64,000 nucleotides of DNA, from the NCBI GenBank assembly GCA_963820395.1, contig CAWGAE010000030.1:99440-163439 (forward strand), given 5' to 3'. Position numbers and translations under genes: made by a program. Below, piece by piece: positions 17,561 through 26,641 of this stretch. The notes under the pieces were generated by a model. That model was given only the letters and a program-made list of their open reading frames with translations, had not been told where the DNA came from and did not search any database. This stretch comes from DATFVJ01 sp963820395. GTDB taxonomy: Bacteria; Actinomycetota; Actinomycetes; Streptosporangiales; Streptosporangiaceae. Each line of letters opens with the position of its first letter. Position 1 is the first letter of the stretch.

Positions 17561-18769
17561 GTGGACACGGGCGGGCCGGCCGGCCAGGCCGGGCCTGAGC
17601 ATTGGCGACGCGTACGCCGTTACCTCAACGAGCATCGGCACGAACTGGCCCTGGCCGCTGTCGATTTGTATCCGCGGCTTGGCCGGGTACGGTCGGCCCC
17701 CCTGCTGTGCCAGGCGGCATGGATTGCGTCGGAGCCGATCAGCCTCGCTGGGGTCAGGCTCGCCTGGGACCCGGCGGCACCGCCCCCGCAGATCGACGGG
17801 ACGGAACCGCAGTCGAAGGCCGTCCGTCCGATAGCTGACGGGCGGCGACATCCGGCCTACGCCCAGGCCCTTGCGGGGCTCGCCCCGCCCAGGATGCTTG
17901 AGAACAAGGCCTGCTACCGGCTCACAGACCTTGCCGTCGACGGTGCGTCGGCCAGCATGACGTTCGGCCCGGGCGCCTACTTCGACGGCATCAACGTCGG
18001 CGAGGCGGTCGCACACGAGTTCGCCGACCGGCACATGAGCGGTACCACCAGACCGCGTCTGGCCGACCTGCCGTTCCGCGCTCTGGTCGGCGACCCCACC
18101 AACCCAGCGCGCCGCGCCGTAAACCCCGCGATCAGCATGCTGACGCTGCGCCGGGACCGCGACGGCGCGATGACGTTCTTGCTCCATTCGCGAGATCCGG
18201 CTCAGGTGGCTCATGGCGGGGGCCTCTACCAGGTCATTCCCGTGGGGGTGTTCCAGCCCTCAAGCGACACCGACGCCGCGCTGCACAGTGACTTCGACTT
18301 GTGGCGGTGCGCCGTCCGTGAGTACAGCGAGGAATTCCTCGGCCACCCGGAAATCTACGGTCACGACAGCACCGCTTTCGACTACGACACATGGCCTGTG
18401 TACCGGGCCCTTACCAGAGCGCGCGACGAGGGTTCGCTTCGTAGCTATCTGCTTGCCGTCGGCGTCGATCCGCTCTCGCTGGCGGCCGATATCCTCACGG
18501 TCACGGTCATCGACGCGGATGTGTTCGACGATGTCTTCGCCGGCCTGGTGGCCGGCAACACCGAAGGCCGGGTCCTCGGCCACGACACCGGCGGCTTCGC
18601 ATTCACCCGCGGCAACGTCGAGCGTTTCGCCGCGCACGAGCCAATGCAGGCAGCGGGCGCGGCCGTGCTCACGCTCGCATGGGAGCAACGGGAGCAGCTC
18701 ACCTCAGCGGCCAACCTGGTCACTACCTCGAGGGTAGAAGACAACGAGCCAGGCCGCGCGGGGCGCTAG
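17561..18769 (+). CDS. Hypothetical protein with Nudix-like segment
   Basis: The 402-residue soluble protein is rich in Asp and aromatic residues. It includes LWRCAVREYSEEFLGHPEIY, which resembles a Nudix box (REUXEEXGU) with one extra residue. The preceding strand is YQVIPVGVFQPSS, also as in Nudix proteins. The N-terminal 150 residues, including LYPRLGRVRSAPLLCQAAWI, are of an unknown type. No signal peptide is seen. It stands between the divergent ABC operon and the lyase gene. Hydrolysis of a nucleoside-diphosphate-like ligand, or its binding as a sensor, is only an inference. Confidence 0.7.
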   Translation: MDTGGPAGQAGPEHWRRVRRYLNEHRHELALAAVDLYPRLGRVRSAPLLCQAAWIASEPISLAGVRLAWDPAAPPPQIDGTEPQSKAVRPIADGRRHPAYAQALAGLAPPRMLENKACYRLTDLAVDGASASMTFGPGAYFDGINVGEAVAHEFADRHMSGTTRPRLADLPFRALVGDPTNPARRAVNPAISMLTLRRDRDGAMTFLLHSRDPAQVAHGGGLYQVIPVGVFQPSSDTDAALHSDFDLWRCAVREYSEEFLGHPEIYGHDSTAFDYDTWPVYRALTRARDEGSLRSYLLAVGVDPLSLAADILTVTVIDADVFDDVFAGLVAGNTEGRVLGHDTGGFAFTRGNVERFAAHEPMQAAGAAVLTLAWEQREQLTSAANLVTTSRVEDNEPGRAGR

Positions 18770-19103
18770 CTCAGGCACGGCCGGCCGCCGGAGCGCTGCG
18801 CCAAGCCATATCGCAACGCAGCGCGCGAGACATACCCGACGATGCCTGGACCTGCCCGGCCAGGTCCCCGCCGACCGCCGCTGGTTCCCTCGCCGGGCGC
18901 GGCGCAATCAACGTCGAAGACCAATTCGGATACCATGACGGAATTTTGCGTATTCCGTGCTGTTATATGCAGGCATTGCAGTAATTTCTGGCGCCTTTCC
19001 GGGAAGTTGCGGAAGTTTTTGACGCTTGACAGAAACGATAAGCGCTGGATCTGGCACGAGGCGGAAGAAAGCCGCAGCCAGGCTATTGTCGCGGAGAGTT
19101 AGC

Positions 19104-19137
19104 TGATCAATACTTTAAGTGATCAACTAACTGATCA
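19104..19137. promoter_or_regulatory. Three TGATCA palindromes upstream of the lyase-like gene
   Basis: TGATCA occurs at 19104, 19120 and 19132, spaced 16 and 12 bases apart, in an AT-rich stretch about 75-105 bases before the ATG at 19211. Such clusters are often operator sites. The regulator is not known. Confidence 0.4.
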
Positions 19138-19148
19138 TCGGCCTGTTC

Positions 19149-19169
19149 GGGACGGCGGCACGCCGTCCC
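19149..19169. promoter_or_regulatory. Perfect hairpin GGGACGGCG-GCA-CGCCGTCCC
   Basis: A 9-base perfect stem with a 3-base loop lies about 40 bases before the start of the lyase-like gene. It is not followed by a T-run, so it could be an mRNA 5'-leader structure or an upstream terminator. Confidence 0.5.
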
Positions 19170-19210
19170 GGCTTTCCATTGATACGAGCTCCTGCTTCGG
19201 GGACGGGATC

Positions 19211-21664
19211 ATGCACAGGAAACCCGCGCTCATTTTGACCATGCTCGCCCTGGTCATCGGGTCACTAAGCCAGGCGCAGGCAGCTCTGGCATCGGCGCAC
19301 GAGTCCGCCGCCAGCGCCGCGCAGGCCCGGGCACCAGCGGCTATCGCCGGGCACGGCGCTGCCCGCAACGCTCCGGCCGCCATCAGGGTGACGGCGGCAA
19401 GGGATCACATTGCGAATCGCGCGCGCGGGCGAACGCAAACGCGCATCCCGAAGGCGCCACCAGGCACAATCGAGCCCGGCCAGGCGGCGTCGTGGCTTAC
19501 CGCCCCCCCCGATCGTGGGCCTGCGGCCGGAAAGACCGGTCCTGTTCCTGCAAGCGCCGGCGGGACCGGCGAACCTGACGGGCACGATCGCCACCTCACC
19601 GGCGTCGGTGTCGCTGACCTGGACGAACCACGCCACCACCCCGGCCGCCACGCAGGTATGGATCCAGCGGGCGACCAACGCCGGGTTCACCAGCAATGTG
19701 ACTGACATACCCGTCGGCGCGGCCGCCGCCAGCTACACCGACGCGACCGTGGTGGCGGGCACGACCTACTACTACCGGGTGCTGGCGCAGAACCGGCCGG
19801 CAACTCACCATGGTCGAACGTCGCCTCGATCCTGTACGCGCCGCTGCCGGCCGCGCCGAGCGCCCTGGCGGCCACGCTCGCCGGGTCGTCGGTGTCGCTG
19901 ACCTGGACGAACCACGCCACCACCCCGGCCGCCACCCAGGTCTGGATCCAGCGGGCGACCAACGCCGGGTTCACCAGCAATGTGACCAGCATCCTGGTCG
20001 GCGCGGCCGCCGCCAGCTACACCGACGCGACCGTGGTGGCGGGCACGACGTACTACTACCGGGTGCTGGCGCAGGGCCTGGCCGGCAACTCGCCATGGTC
20101 GAACGTCGCCTCGATCCTGTACACGCCGCTGCCGGCCGCGCCGAGCGCCCTGGCGGCCACGCTCGCCGGGTCGTCGGTGTCGCTGACCTGGACGAACCAC
20201 GCCACCACCCCGGCCGCCACCCAGGTCTTGATCCAGCGGGCGACCAACGCCGGGTTCACCAGCAATGTGACCAGCATCCTGGTCGGCGCGGCCGCCGCCA
20301 GCTACACCGACGCGACCGTGGTGGCGGGCACGACGTACTACTACCGGGTGCTGGCGCAGGGCCTAGCCGGCAACTCGCCATGGTCGAACGTCGTATCGAT
20401 CCTCTACACGCCGCTGCCGGCCGCGCCGAGCGCCCTGGCGGCCACGCTCGCCGGGTCGTCGGTGTCGCTGACCTGGACGAACCACGCCACCACCCCGGCC
20501 GCCACCCAGGTCTTGATCCAGCGGGCGACCAACGCCGGGTTCACCAGCAATGTGACCAGCATCCTGGTCGGCGCGGCCGCCGCCAGCTACACCGACACGA
20601 CCGTGGTGGCGGGCACGACGTACTACTACCGGGTGCTGGCGCAGGGCCTGGCCGGCAACTCGCCATGGTCGAACATCGTGTCATTCCTGCATCCCAGCGC
20701 CTCTGCGCCCGCCAGCTTCTTCGGCTCGCAGTTCGCCTGCGCGCCGTCCTGCGCTGGCAGTTTCGGGTGGAGTGAGGACACCTCGGTGATAACCGCCGAC
20801 AGCGTTCCTGCGGGCGCCCCGTTCACGAAGATGCTACGGGTCACCTACCCGCAGGGCAGCATCGATTCAGGTTCCGTGGCCACGCTCGGGACGCCGCTGG
20901 GCGGTGCGCAGGCAGCGATGCCGTTCAGCACTGGCGCGACGTCTGCCACGACTACCCTCCAGTACTACGTACGCCCGCAGCCAGGCTTCGAGCCAAACAA
21001 GGGTGGCAAGCTGCCTGGCCTCTACGGTGGTGACACATCCGTTGCCTCTGGTGGAAATGACCCCAATGGTACGAATGGCTGGAGTGCGCGGCTGATGTGG
21101 CGTAATGACGACAATGGTGAGGTCTATGCCTACATGGACACCACGGATGGCTATGGTACGCAGCTCGGGTGCGGCAACTGGGTATGGCAGCCCGGAAAGT
21201 GGACTGAAGTCCAGGAAACCGTGAGCTTGAATACACCGGGCGAGTCTAATGGCTATATCATAGTCTATATTAACGGTGTTGAGGTGCTTGACGCCACTGG
21301 CCTGGAGTTCCGTACGGTCAGCTCTCTCCAGATCAACGGCCTATTCTTCAGCACATTCTTCGGAGGTTCTGACAAGACCTGGGCGAGCCCGCAGACGCAG
21401 CACACGGATTTCGCTGACTTCGCGGTAACCAATCAGCCAGTAGCATCGTCTATGCCTACGGTTGCATGTACTGTACTGCCCGCGTACCCGAGTGGCCCGC
21501 CCCGGCCAGGACGCGCCGGCATCAGCGGTGCGGCCATCCACCTGCCCGACCAGATCCGGGTCCCCCCACAGGTCAAAAAAACGCGTATGCCACCTGTCCG
21601 CCTGCAGGATCACTCGCCGCTGTACGGATCGACGGCAAAGCGGGCCCGACGCGACAGCAGCTGA
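19211..21664 (+). pseudogene. Secreted Fn3-repeat protein with PL14-like lyase domain; two compensating frameshifts
   Basis: ATG 19211 opens with a clear signal peptide (MHRKPALILTMLALVIGSLS, then an AQA-type cleavage site). After a linker come four fibronectin-III-like repeats of 95 residues (SVSLTWTNHATTPAATQV and VAGTTYYYRVLAQGLAGNSP). A C-terminal domain of about 240 residues follows. It has KLPGLYGGDTSV, GGNDPNGTNGWSARLMWR, GNWVWQPGKWTEVQE and LFFSTFFGGSDKTWA, matching polysaccharide-lyase-family-14-like proteins. The frame breaks at an 8-C run (19503-19510), where one C too many moves repeat 1 to another frame. It breaks again near 19792, where one base is missing compared with the later repeats. 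The rest is intact to 21664. An undamaged protein would be about 817 residues and extracellular, probably acting on a uronic-acid polysaccharide. Confidence 0.8.
19559..20690 (+). repeat. Four Fn3-coding tandem repeats, 285 bp each
   Basis: The same landmark (GGTGTCGCTGACCTGGACGA) recurs at 19891, 20176 and 20461, exactly 285 bases apart. Copies 2, 3 and 4 differ at only a handful of bases; copy 1 is more diverged. The unit equals 95 codons, one Fn3-like domain. Confidence 0.93.
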
Positions 21665-21824
21665 GATTCGAGGCTGATCTCCATCACCGGTGCGGCACGC
21701 CGATCGAGTCCCGGAATCTCAACCGCACGTTCGCCGTCCGGGCCGGGCCGCCGGGGAGTGGCAGTACGGACGTGACGTCCCTACACCAGAGGGGTTGAGA
21801 GGACATAGGAATGCTGCGGCTGGC

Positions 21825-22025
21825 TCAGCTGGATTTCGACAGGGTCAGGAGACCGATAGCACCGCCGAGGCAAGCGCCCCAGAGAAGCGCCGTGCTGAGC
21901 CATACACTGTGATCGAAGAATCCCCAGACGATGGGAACTACGAAGCCAGCAATCAATAGGGACAGTATGAAAACGTAGAGGTAATGGATGTAGCCGACTG
22001 TGAAGCCGTAGTCGCGGGAACTCAT
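21825..22025 (-). CDS. Small two-helix membrane protein
   Basis: ATG 22025 (MSSRDYGFTVGYIHYLYVFI) has GGAAGGGCGG upstream. The product of 66 residues consists mainly of two membrane helices, the second LSTALLWGACLGGAIGLLTL. It is not similar to a family that I recognise. The longer frame up to 22136 has no ribosome-binding site and a non-conserved look. No operon partner. Confidence 0.55.
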   Translation of the reverse strand: MSSRDYGFTVGYIHYLYVFILSLLIAGFVVPIVWGFFDHSVWLSTALLWGACLGGAIGLLTLSKSS

Positions 22026-22208
22026 GTGACCGCCCTTCCGAAGTTGGCGCCTGGCGGCGCCAGTCTCGATGTGCCCGGCCCGATGGAGATCACTTAGTCT
22101 AAGTTGTACACGGAAACACACGCCGGTTGCAATCACAGCCAGGCGTCCCCCGGGCCTGGCGTCCCGCCAGCGAGTGACTTCGAGCGCCCTCGCCGACGCG
22201 GAGCTTCG

Positions 22209-22379
22209 TCATCGCGTCGGCGGCGGGGAGCCGATCCGGGCGATCAGCTTTTCTAGTTCTCGATCCTGGATGAGTAGGTGCTCCTGGATCTGCAGCGCTT
22301 CATGCAGAACCGCCTCGGCGTCCTGGCAGGTGCTCTCCGCGCGCTCGTGAGATGCCGCGGCTTGCACGTTCTGGCCCAC
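22209..22379 (-). CDS. Possible short helical protein (56 aa)
   Basis: A frame from GTG 22379 reads VGQNVQAAASHERAESTCQD then AVLHEALQIQEHLLIQDREL, ending KLIARIGSPPPTR. The heptad-like helix and codon use are protein-like. A good ribosome-binding site is not evident and the frame is closed upstream by a TGA. It may be a short gene or the end of a longer lost one. Confidence 0.35.
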   Translation of the reverse strand: MGQNVQAAASHERAESTCQDAEAVLHEALQIQEHLLIQDRELEKLIARIGSPPPTR

Positions 22380-22653
22380 GATGGATCGAATGGCTCACTC
22401 ACATGCCGCTGGGCGGGCGATCCGGCGCGCCCTGCGGTTCTCGGGCGCGTGCGACTGTGTCACCGGAAGCCTTGAAAAATAGATGCAAGGAAATTATGTT
22501 AAGCTATCGCGTCGGCAAGCCTGTGACCTAGCGCGATGTACGAGCAAGACCAGGTATCAACCTTCCTTCGCAGTCCGCGCATCAATCGCCTGGACCGCAG
22601 TACAGCGAGCTCGGTGCAGCGAGCCTCATGTCCGCCCTGTTCTTCGCTCTCCC

Positions 22654-23100
22654 TCAAGAATCGGTCGTGCCGAGCGCCGCTGCGATCTGCTGGATAGCCC
22701 CTGCCTCGGCGGGGCTCACGCTCTGCCCTTCCTCGTTGTGCGCGGCCGCGACCCTATTCGCCAGGGTGAGGACGAAGCGCCGGTAGCCGTTGAGCTCCTC
22801 GGCCGTCGCCTTGCCTTTGAGCAGCGACACCGCGTCGCGGAGGTGCTGTAGCCCGCTATCCGTGAGCTCTTCGGCAGAGCGATACTTGGTGTGGTCCACC
22901 TCGGGCTTGGCGGCCACGATCTCGTCGAGGAGCTCGCTCTCGCCCTGCTGGGCGCGCGCTTCGACGTACGCCTTCGACATCGCGATCGACTCGCGGAACA
23001 TGCCCCCGCGTGCTGCCGTGGCCACGATCATGCCGGCGTTCGGCGGGCCATCCAGCACCAGCTTCCATTGCTCCGGTGAAAATGCGGTCTTTGTCGTCAT
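22654..23100 (-). CDS. Conserved-looking hypothetical protein, all-helical
   Basis: The 148-residue protein starts MTTKTAFSPEQWKLVLDGPP with AGGAG upstream of ATG 23100. It is helical and soluble (MFRESIAMSKAYVEARAQQG, DSGLQHLRDAVSLLKGKATA, LTLANRVAAAHNEEGQSVSP). It has no Cys or motif that points to catalysis. The pattern resembles short stress-type proteins of actinomycetes (TerB-like helical bundles), but I do not assign a family. It stands next to fragments of an acetone-carboxylase-type gene. Confidence 0.7.
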   Translation of the reverse strand: MTTKTAFSPEQWKLVLDGPPNAGMIVATAARGGMFRESIAMSKAYVEARAQQGESELLDEIVAAKPEVDHTKYRSAEELTDSGLQHLRDAVSLLKGKATAEELNGYRRFVLTLANRVAAAHNEEGQSVSPAEAGAIQQIAAALGTTDS

Positions 23101-23181
23101 GCCACGCTCCTGTTCTCATGGGTGGGAATACGAGCCCAACCCAGCGAAGATCCCCGGCTAGAGCCAGCCCAACGGCACGCA

Positions 23182-23590
23182 CTTCCGGCTGCCGAAGGAT
23201 TTCGATCCGGAGCACCCCGAGTACGAAAAAGCACTGGCCAACGGGGCGATCGTCAAGCGCGACCAGCATTGCGTCACCACCGAAGCCGTGTTCGAACGAG
23301 GCTACCTGTACTTGAATTACATGCGCGGCGGCCCCGGCTTCGGCGATCCGCTGGACCGGCTGCAAACGCTCGTGGAGGACGATGTTAACAACTTCCGGGT
23401 CAGCCCGCGCTACGCCGAGCAGGTGTACGGCGTGGTCATGGTCAAGAACGGTGATGGCAGCCGGCACGTCGACGGCGGCAAGGCGCCCGCCGAGCCGGGG
23501 GGCGCAGATCAAATAAGAACAGATCGCCCGTGCGGTGCCGACCCGCACCTGGATGGAGCAAGAGCGGCAACGGGTACTGCGCAAAGAGGC
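23182..23590 (+). pseudogene. Acetone carboxylase/hydantoinase-B-type alpha subunit, C-terminal fragment
   Basis: One frame reads FRLPKDFDPEHPEYEKALAN, then YLYLNYMRGGPGFGDPLDRL and FRVSPRYAEQVYGVVMV. This is the conserved C-terminal part of the acetone carboxylase alpha / acetophenone carboxylase / HyuB family. The last piece, IARAVPTRTWMEQERQRVL, is in another frame near 23527, so at least one indel has occurred. There is no start and most of the 700-residue protein is missing. The fragment runs directly into ferritin-like sequence. Confidence 0.68.
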
Positions 23591-23960
23591 AACGTTCCAG
23601 GCGCAGCAGATGTTTCTTGAGTCGCTCGGCCACGCCACCCGGGCAGGCGAAGAAGTGACGACGCTCGGCGGAGATGTTTCACTGGACATCGGCGAGCTCG
23701 TGCGTGCCCGCCCTGGTTCGGTCGATGAAATGCTGCGGGACATGCTCGCGCATGAGCGCCAGGCCGTCGACGCGTACCGCAGGCTCCTCGCGCAGACCGA
23801 GGGGCAATGTGTCACTGGAGGAGCTAACACGCCAGATGATCCGCACTGAAGAACTGGACGTCGCAGGAGATCGAGAAGATGCTGCGCACGCCGGGCGACG
23901 CTCGTCTCGCGGCAGCAGCCGCACCTGCGGGCAGCGGCCGGAGCGGCGGCTGGGTAACGC
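23590..23960 (+). pseudogene. Bacterioferritin-like fragment with several frameshifts
   Basis: Immediately after the carboxylase fragment the frame reads ESLGHATRAGEEVTTLGGDV, then GSVDEMLRDMLAHERQAVDA and YRRLLAQTEG. This is the second half of a bacterioferritin-type four-helix bundle. The remainder is split: SLEELTRQMIRTEELDVA in the next frame, then IEKMLRTPGDARLAAAA in another. At least two indels separate these pieces. No ferroxidase activity can be expected. Confidence 0.6.
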
Positions 23961-24022
23961 TCCGACCGGGTCGCCTTGGTCACCCGGCCGCACGGCGGCC
24001 TTGAGATGTGAGGAGAAATGCG

Positions 24023-25210
24023 ATGGGCGACCAGCCCGAAGTTCTGGTCCTGTCCGCTGTGCGGACCGCGATCGGCAGATACGGCGGAAGTCTTGCTGGC
24101 GTCCCGCCGTGCGACCTGGCCGCCCAGGTGGTTCGCGAAGCCGTTGCCAGGGCCGCAGTGGAACCTGCTGAGGTAGGTCATGCCGTCTTCGGCAATGTGA
24201 TCCACACCGAGGTCCGGGACATGTACCTGGGCCGCGTCGCCGCCGTCAACGGCGGCCTCCCCGTCCAGACACCCGCGTTCACCGTCAACCGGCTCTGCGG
24301 CAGCGGGCTGCAGGCGATCGTCTCCGCGGCGCAGGCGATCCGCCTCGGCGACACCGATGCCGCCGTCGCCGGCGGCGCCGAGTCGATGAGCCGCGGCCAG
24401 TACTGGCTGCCCGCCCTGCGCTGGGGCCAGCGGATGCGTGATGGCGTTGCCGTCGACGCCGTGGTCGGCGCGCTGACCGACCCGTTCGATAGCTGCCACA
24501 TGGGCGTCACGGCTGAAAACGTGGCGGCCGAGTTCGGTGTCTCCCGCGCCGACCAGGACGCGCTGGCGGTGGAAAGCCACCGCCGCGCGGCAGCCGCCGC
24601 GCAGGCCGGTTACTTCGCCGAGCAGATCACCCCGGTTCAGGTACCGGCCAAGACGGGCACCGCCACCTTCGCCACCGACGAGCACGTCCGTCCCGGCGTG
24701 ACCGTGGACGATCTGGCGAAGCTGCGGCCGGCCTTCGCCGATGGCGGCACCGTCACGGCCGGCAACGCCTCCGGTGTCAACGACGCCGCCGCGGCGGTCG
24801 TGCTCGCGGGCGAGTCGTTCGCCGAAGACCGCGGCCTGCGCCCGCTCGGCCGGCTCGTCGCCTACAGCCACGCCGGAGTCGAGCCCAGGATTATGGGCAT
24901 GGGCCCGGTGCCCGCCGTGCGGAAGGTGCTTGACCGGGCGTCCCTCAAACTCGACGAGATCGAAGTCTTCGAGGTAAACGAGGCCTTCGCCGCGCAGGCA
25001 CTTGCCGTCGTCCGCGAGCTTGGCCTGCCACCCGAACGGACCAACCCGAACGGGAGCGGCGTCTCCCTCGGCCACCCGATCGGTGCTACCGGCGCCATTC
25101 TCGCCGTCAAAGCCCTGTATGAGCTGCAGCGCACCGGCGGCAGGTACGCACTCACGACGATGTGCATCGGCGGGGGCCAGGGCATCGCCGCGATCTTCGA
25201 ACGAATGTAG
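24023..25210 (+). CDS. Thiolase (acetyl-CoA C-acyltransferase)
   Basis: A complete thiolase of 395 residues from ATG 24023 (MGDQPEVLVLSAVRTAIGRY), with a GAGGAG site just upstream. The acylated Cys is in NRLCGSGLQAIVSAAQAI (about residue 91). The catalytic His is in GVSLGHPIGATGAILA, and the second Cys in LTTMCIGGGQGIAAI. It catalyses reversible Claisen condensation or cleavage of acyl-CoA in the cytoplasm (beta-oxidation or acetoacetyl-CoA formation). Length and the full set of active-site loops indicate an active enzyme, in contrast to the debris in front of it. No beta-oxidation partner lies next to it. Confidence 0.94.
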   Translation: MGDQPEVLVLSAVRTAIGRYGGSLAGVPPCDLAAQVVREAVARAAVEPAEVGHAVFGNVIHTEVRDMYLGRVAAVNGGLPVQTPAFTVNRLCGSGLQAIVSAAQAIRLGDTDAAVAGGAESMSRGQYWLPALRWGQRMRDGVAVDAVVGALTDPFDSCHMGVTAENVAAEFGVSRADQDALAVESHRRAAAAAQAGYFAEQITPVQVPAKTGTATFATDEHVRPGVTVDDLAKLRPAFADGGTVTAGNASGVNDAAAAVVLAGESFAEDRGLRPLGRLVAYSHAGVEPRIMGMGPVPAVRKVLDRASLKLDEIEVFEVNEAFAAQALAVVRELGLPPERTNPNGSGVSLGHPIGATGAILAVKALYELQRTGGRYALTTMCIGGGQGIAAIFERM

Positions 25211-25993
25211 GTGCGCAGGGTGACTTGCCCGGCCAGGTCAGTGAGGCGTTGTGCCCCGAAGGAAACCCCGTGGTGTGGGCCACCGGGGGCCACCGGGCGG
25301 ACCGGCGCAGATCTGCTGACGGTGGTTTGGGCTAGATATTCTCACTCTGCGTAGGTTTTTTGCGCGGCGTAGATTTCTTGCGAGGCCGGACTGATTGTTA
25401 TCGAATGGTCACAGCAATGGACTACGCCCAATATGGCCCTCGGCCCGTGACACGCCCGGGTCCAGCTCGCTGGCATCGTGGGTCACGCGTCCCTGGTGTT
25501 CGCTGACGGTTAATGAATACCGGGCGCTTCGTGACACGGGGCACCCCGTGGGCGGCGTGCGGCGCGGGGAAGATCGCGGTCAGGGCAGCAGCGCTGGTGT
25601 CCGCCAGCCGGCCGCTGCCTGGGCGAGGGCACCCGGACAGCGCTGACGCCTGCCGGCGAAAGACTGGATCTCGTGGGCCTACTGCGACCTGGTAGCGATG
25701 AAGCTCCGCCAGGGTACATATCTCCAGAGTGGCTGCTGGAACGGCGGCACCGCGCGGATCGGGCGCTGGCCAGCGTCGTAGTCAAGTTTCCTTCGTAAGC
25801 TTAGACCTCACCTATACGGCCGGATTCGGCGGTCGAAGGCGGGCAAGTCGCGGGAAAGACACTGGCAGATCTGGGTCGTGGCCATCTTACGCTATTTTAT
25901 TGGCGCGGATCCTCCGGCCGGACCGCTCAACCAGCGTACGGTGATCCGATCCACCGCGGCGCGGCATGCCACGCCAGCGCTATCGCAGCAGCA
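25211..25993. other. Gene-poor stretch with an antitoxin-like fragment
   Basis: No intact gene. A plus-strand frame at 25643-25798 reads LTPAGERLDLVGLLRPGSDE then PPGYISPEWLLERRHRADRA. This resembles the C-terminal part of Phd/YefM-type antitoxins but has no start. A further short frame ends HARVQLAGIVGHASLVFADG at 25513; no family is claimed. The remainder shows no structure I can defend. Confidence 0.3.
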
Positions 25994-26641
25994 TCAATCG
26001 ACGGGGCCGGAGCCCGGGGACGCGGTACCTGCATCCGTGCCGCGAACGGCGTGACCGAGTCGTCGAACACGGTTCACTGGTCCGCCTCCCCGGTAATCAG
26101 TGGCGCCACGGTGATCGGACCCACGCCGGCGAGAAGCGCTCGGAGCAGGCAATCGGCGCAGCGCGGCTGGCGGAAGGGGCACCGCGGCGTAGACGGTCTT
26201 GCCTGGGCCGGATGTGGGGTCGATGCATCCCAACGCGCCGCCGTTCAGCGTGGTGAGGGCTTCGATCAGGGCCAGGCCGCGTCCGCTGGTGTCGTCGAGG
26301 CTTGGGTGGCGCAAACGCGGTCGTCCCGGGCCTTGATCAGTGACCTCGATCCACAAGTCGCCATGGGTGTAGGAGAGTGAGATGCTGATCTTGCCGTGGC
26401 CGTGCTGGATGGCGTTGGTGACCAGTTCGCTGACGATCAGCTCGACGAGGTCGGCGTGCTCGCACAGGCCCCAGCGGGGCAGGGCCTCGCGGGCCCATTC
26501 GCGGGCCCGGGCGACCTCGGCCGGCTCGCGGCCCACCGGGCAGGTGACGGATTGCGTGATGACGTCGTCGCGGTCGCGGCTCCTCGTGGATGGCTGCGGA
26601 TGCGCCGTATCGTACGGCGTGGCGCGGCCGTTGACGTTCAT
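25994..26641 (-). CDS. HATPase_c anti-sigma-factor-type ATP-binding protein
   Basis: About 216 residues with a GHKL ATPase domain of the SpoIIAB/RsbW kind. The N box is LVELIVSELVTNAIQHG; the G1-type motif is LWIEVTDQGPGRPRLR; the G2 part is DDTSGRGLALIEALT. The dimerisation domain and receiver of a histidine kinase are absent. Start ATG 26641 (MNVNGRATPYD). These small proteins are common in actinomycetes. They bind sigma factors or anti-sigma antagonists in the cytoplasm and may phosphorylate the antagonist. The C-terminal 60 residues are Arg-rich and unlike the family, so the frame may run past the natural end. The partner is not visible nearby. Confidence 0.83.
   Translation of the reverse strand: MNVNGRATPYDTAHPQPSTRSRDRDDVITQSVTCPVGREPAEVARAREWAREALPRWGLCEHADLVELIVSELVTNAIQHGHGKISISLSYTHGDLWIEVTDQGPGRPRLRHPSLDDTSGRGLALIEALTTLNGGALGCIDPTSGPGKTVYAAVPLPPAALRRLPAPSASRRRGSDHRGATDYRGGGPVNRVRRLGHAVRGTDAGTASPGSGPVD

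Larger units (their letters stand above)
18770..19210. other. Intergenic region upstream of the lyase-like gene
   Basis: No gene was accepted here. A frame at 18842-19102 has no recognisable feature. The stretch around 18930-19140 is less GC-rich than the surroundings. It contains the TGATCA repeats and hairpin listed separately. Confidence 0.5.

Noticed and set aside
19810..20775. A plus-strand repeat-rich frame in the Fn3 region
   Set aside because: The frame (DPAGDQRRVHQQCDQHPGRR) is a frame-shifted reading of the 285-bp repeats. The Fn3 reading in another frame makes structural sense.
22856..25075. A 739-codon minus-strand open frame over the thiolase
   Set aside because: The thiolase on the plus strand is complete with all active-site motifs. 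The antisense frame is His/Arg-rich and without domains.
25395..25513. A possible tyrosine-recombinase tail (AGIVGHASLVFADG)
   Set aside because: Only about 20 residues, no catalytic Arg/His/Tyr set, closed by a stop upstream.
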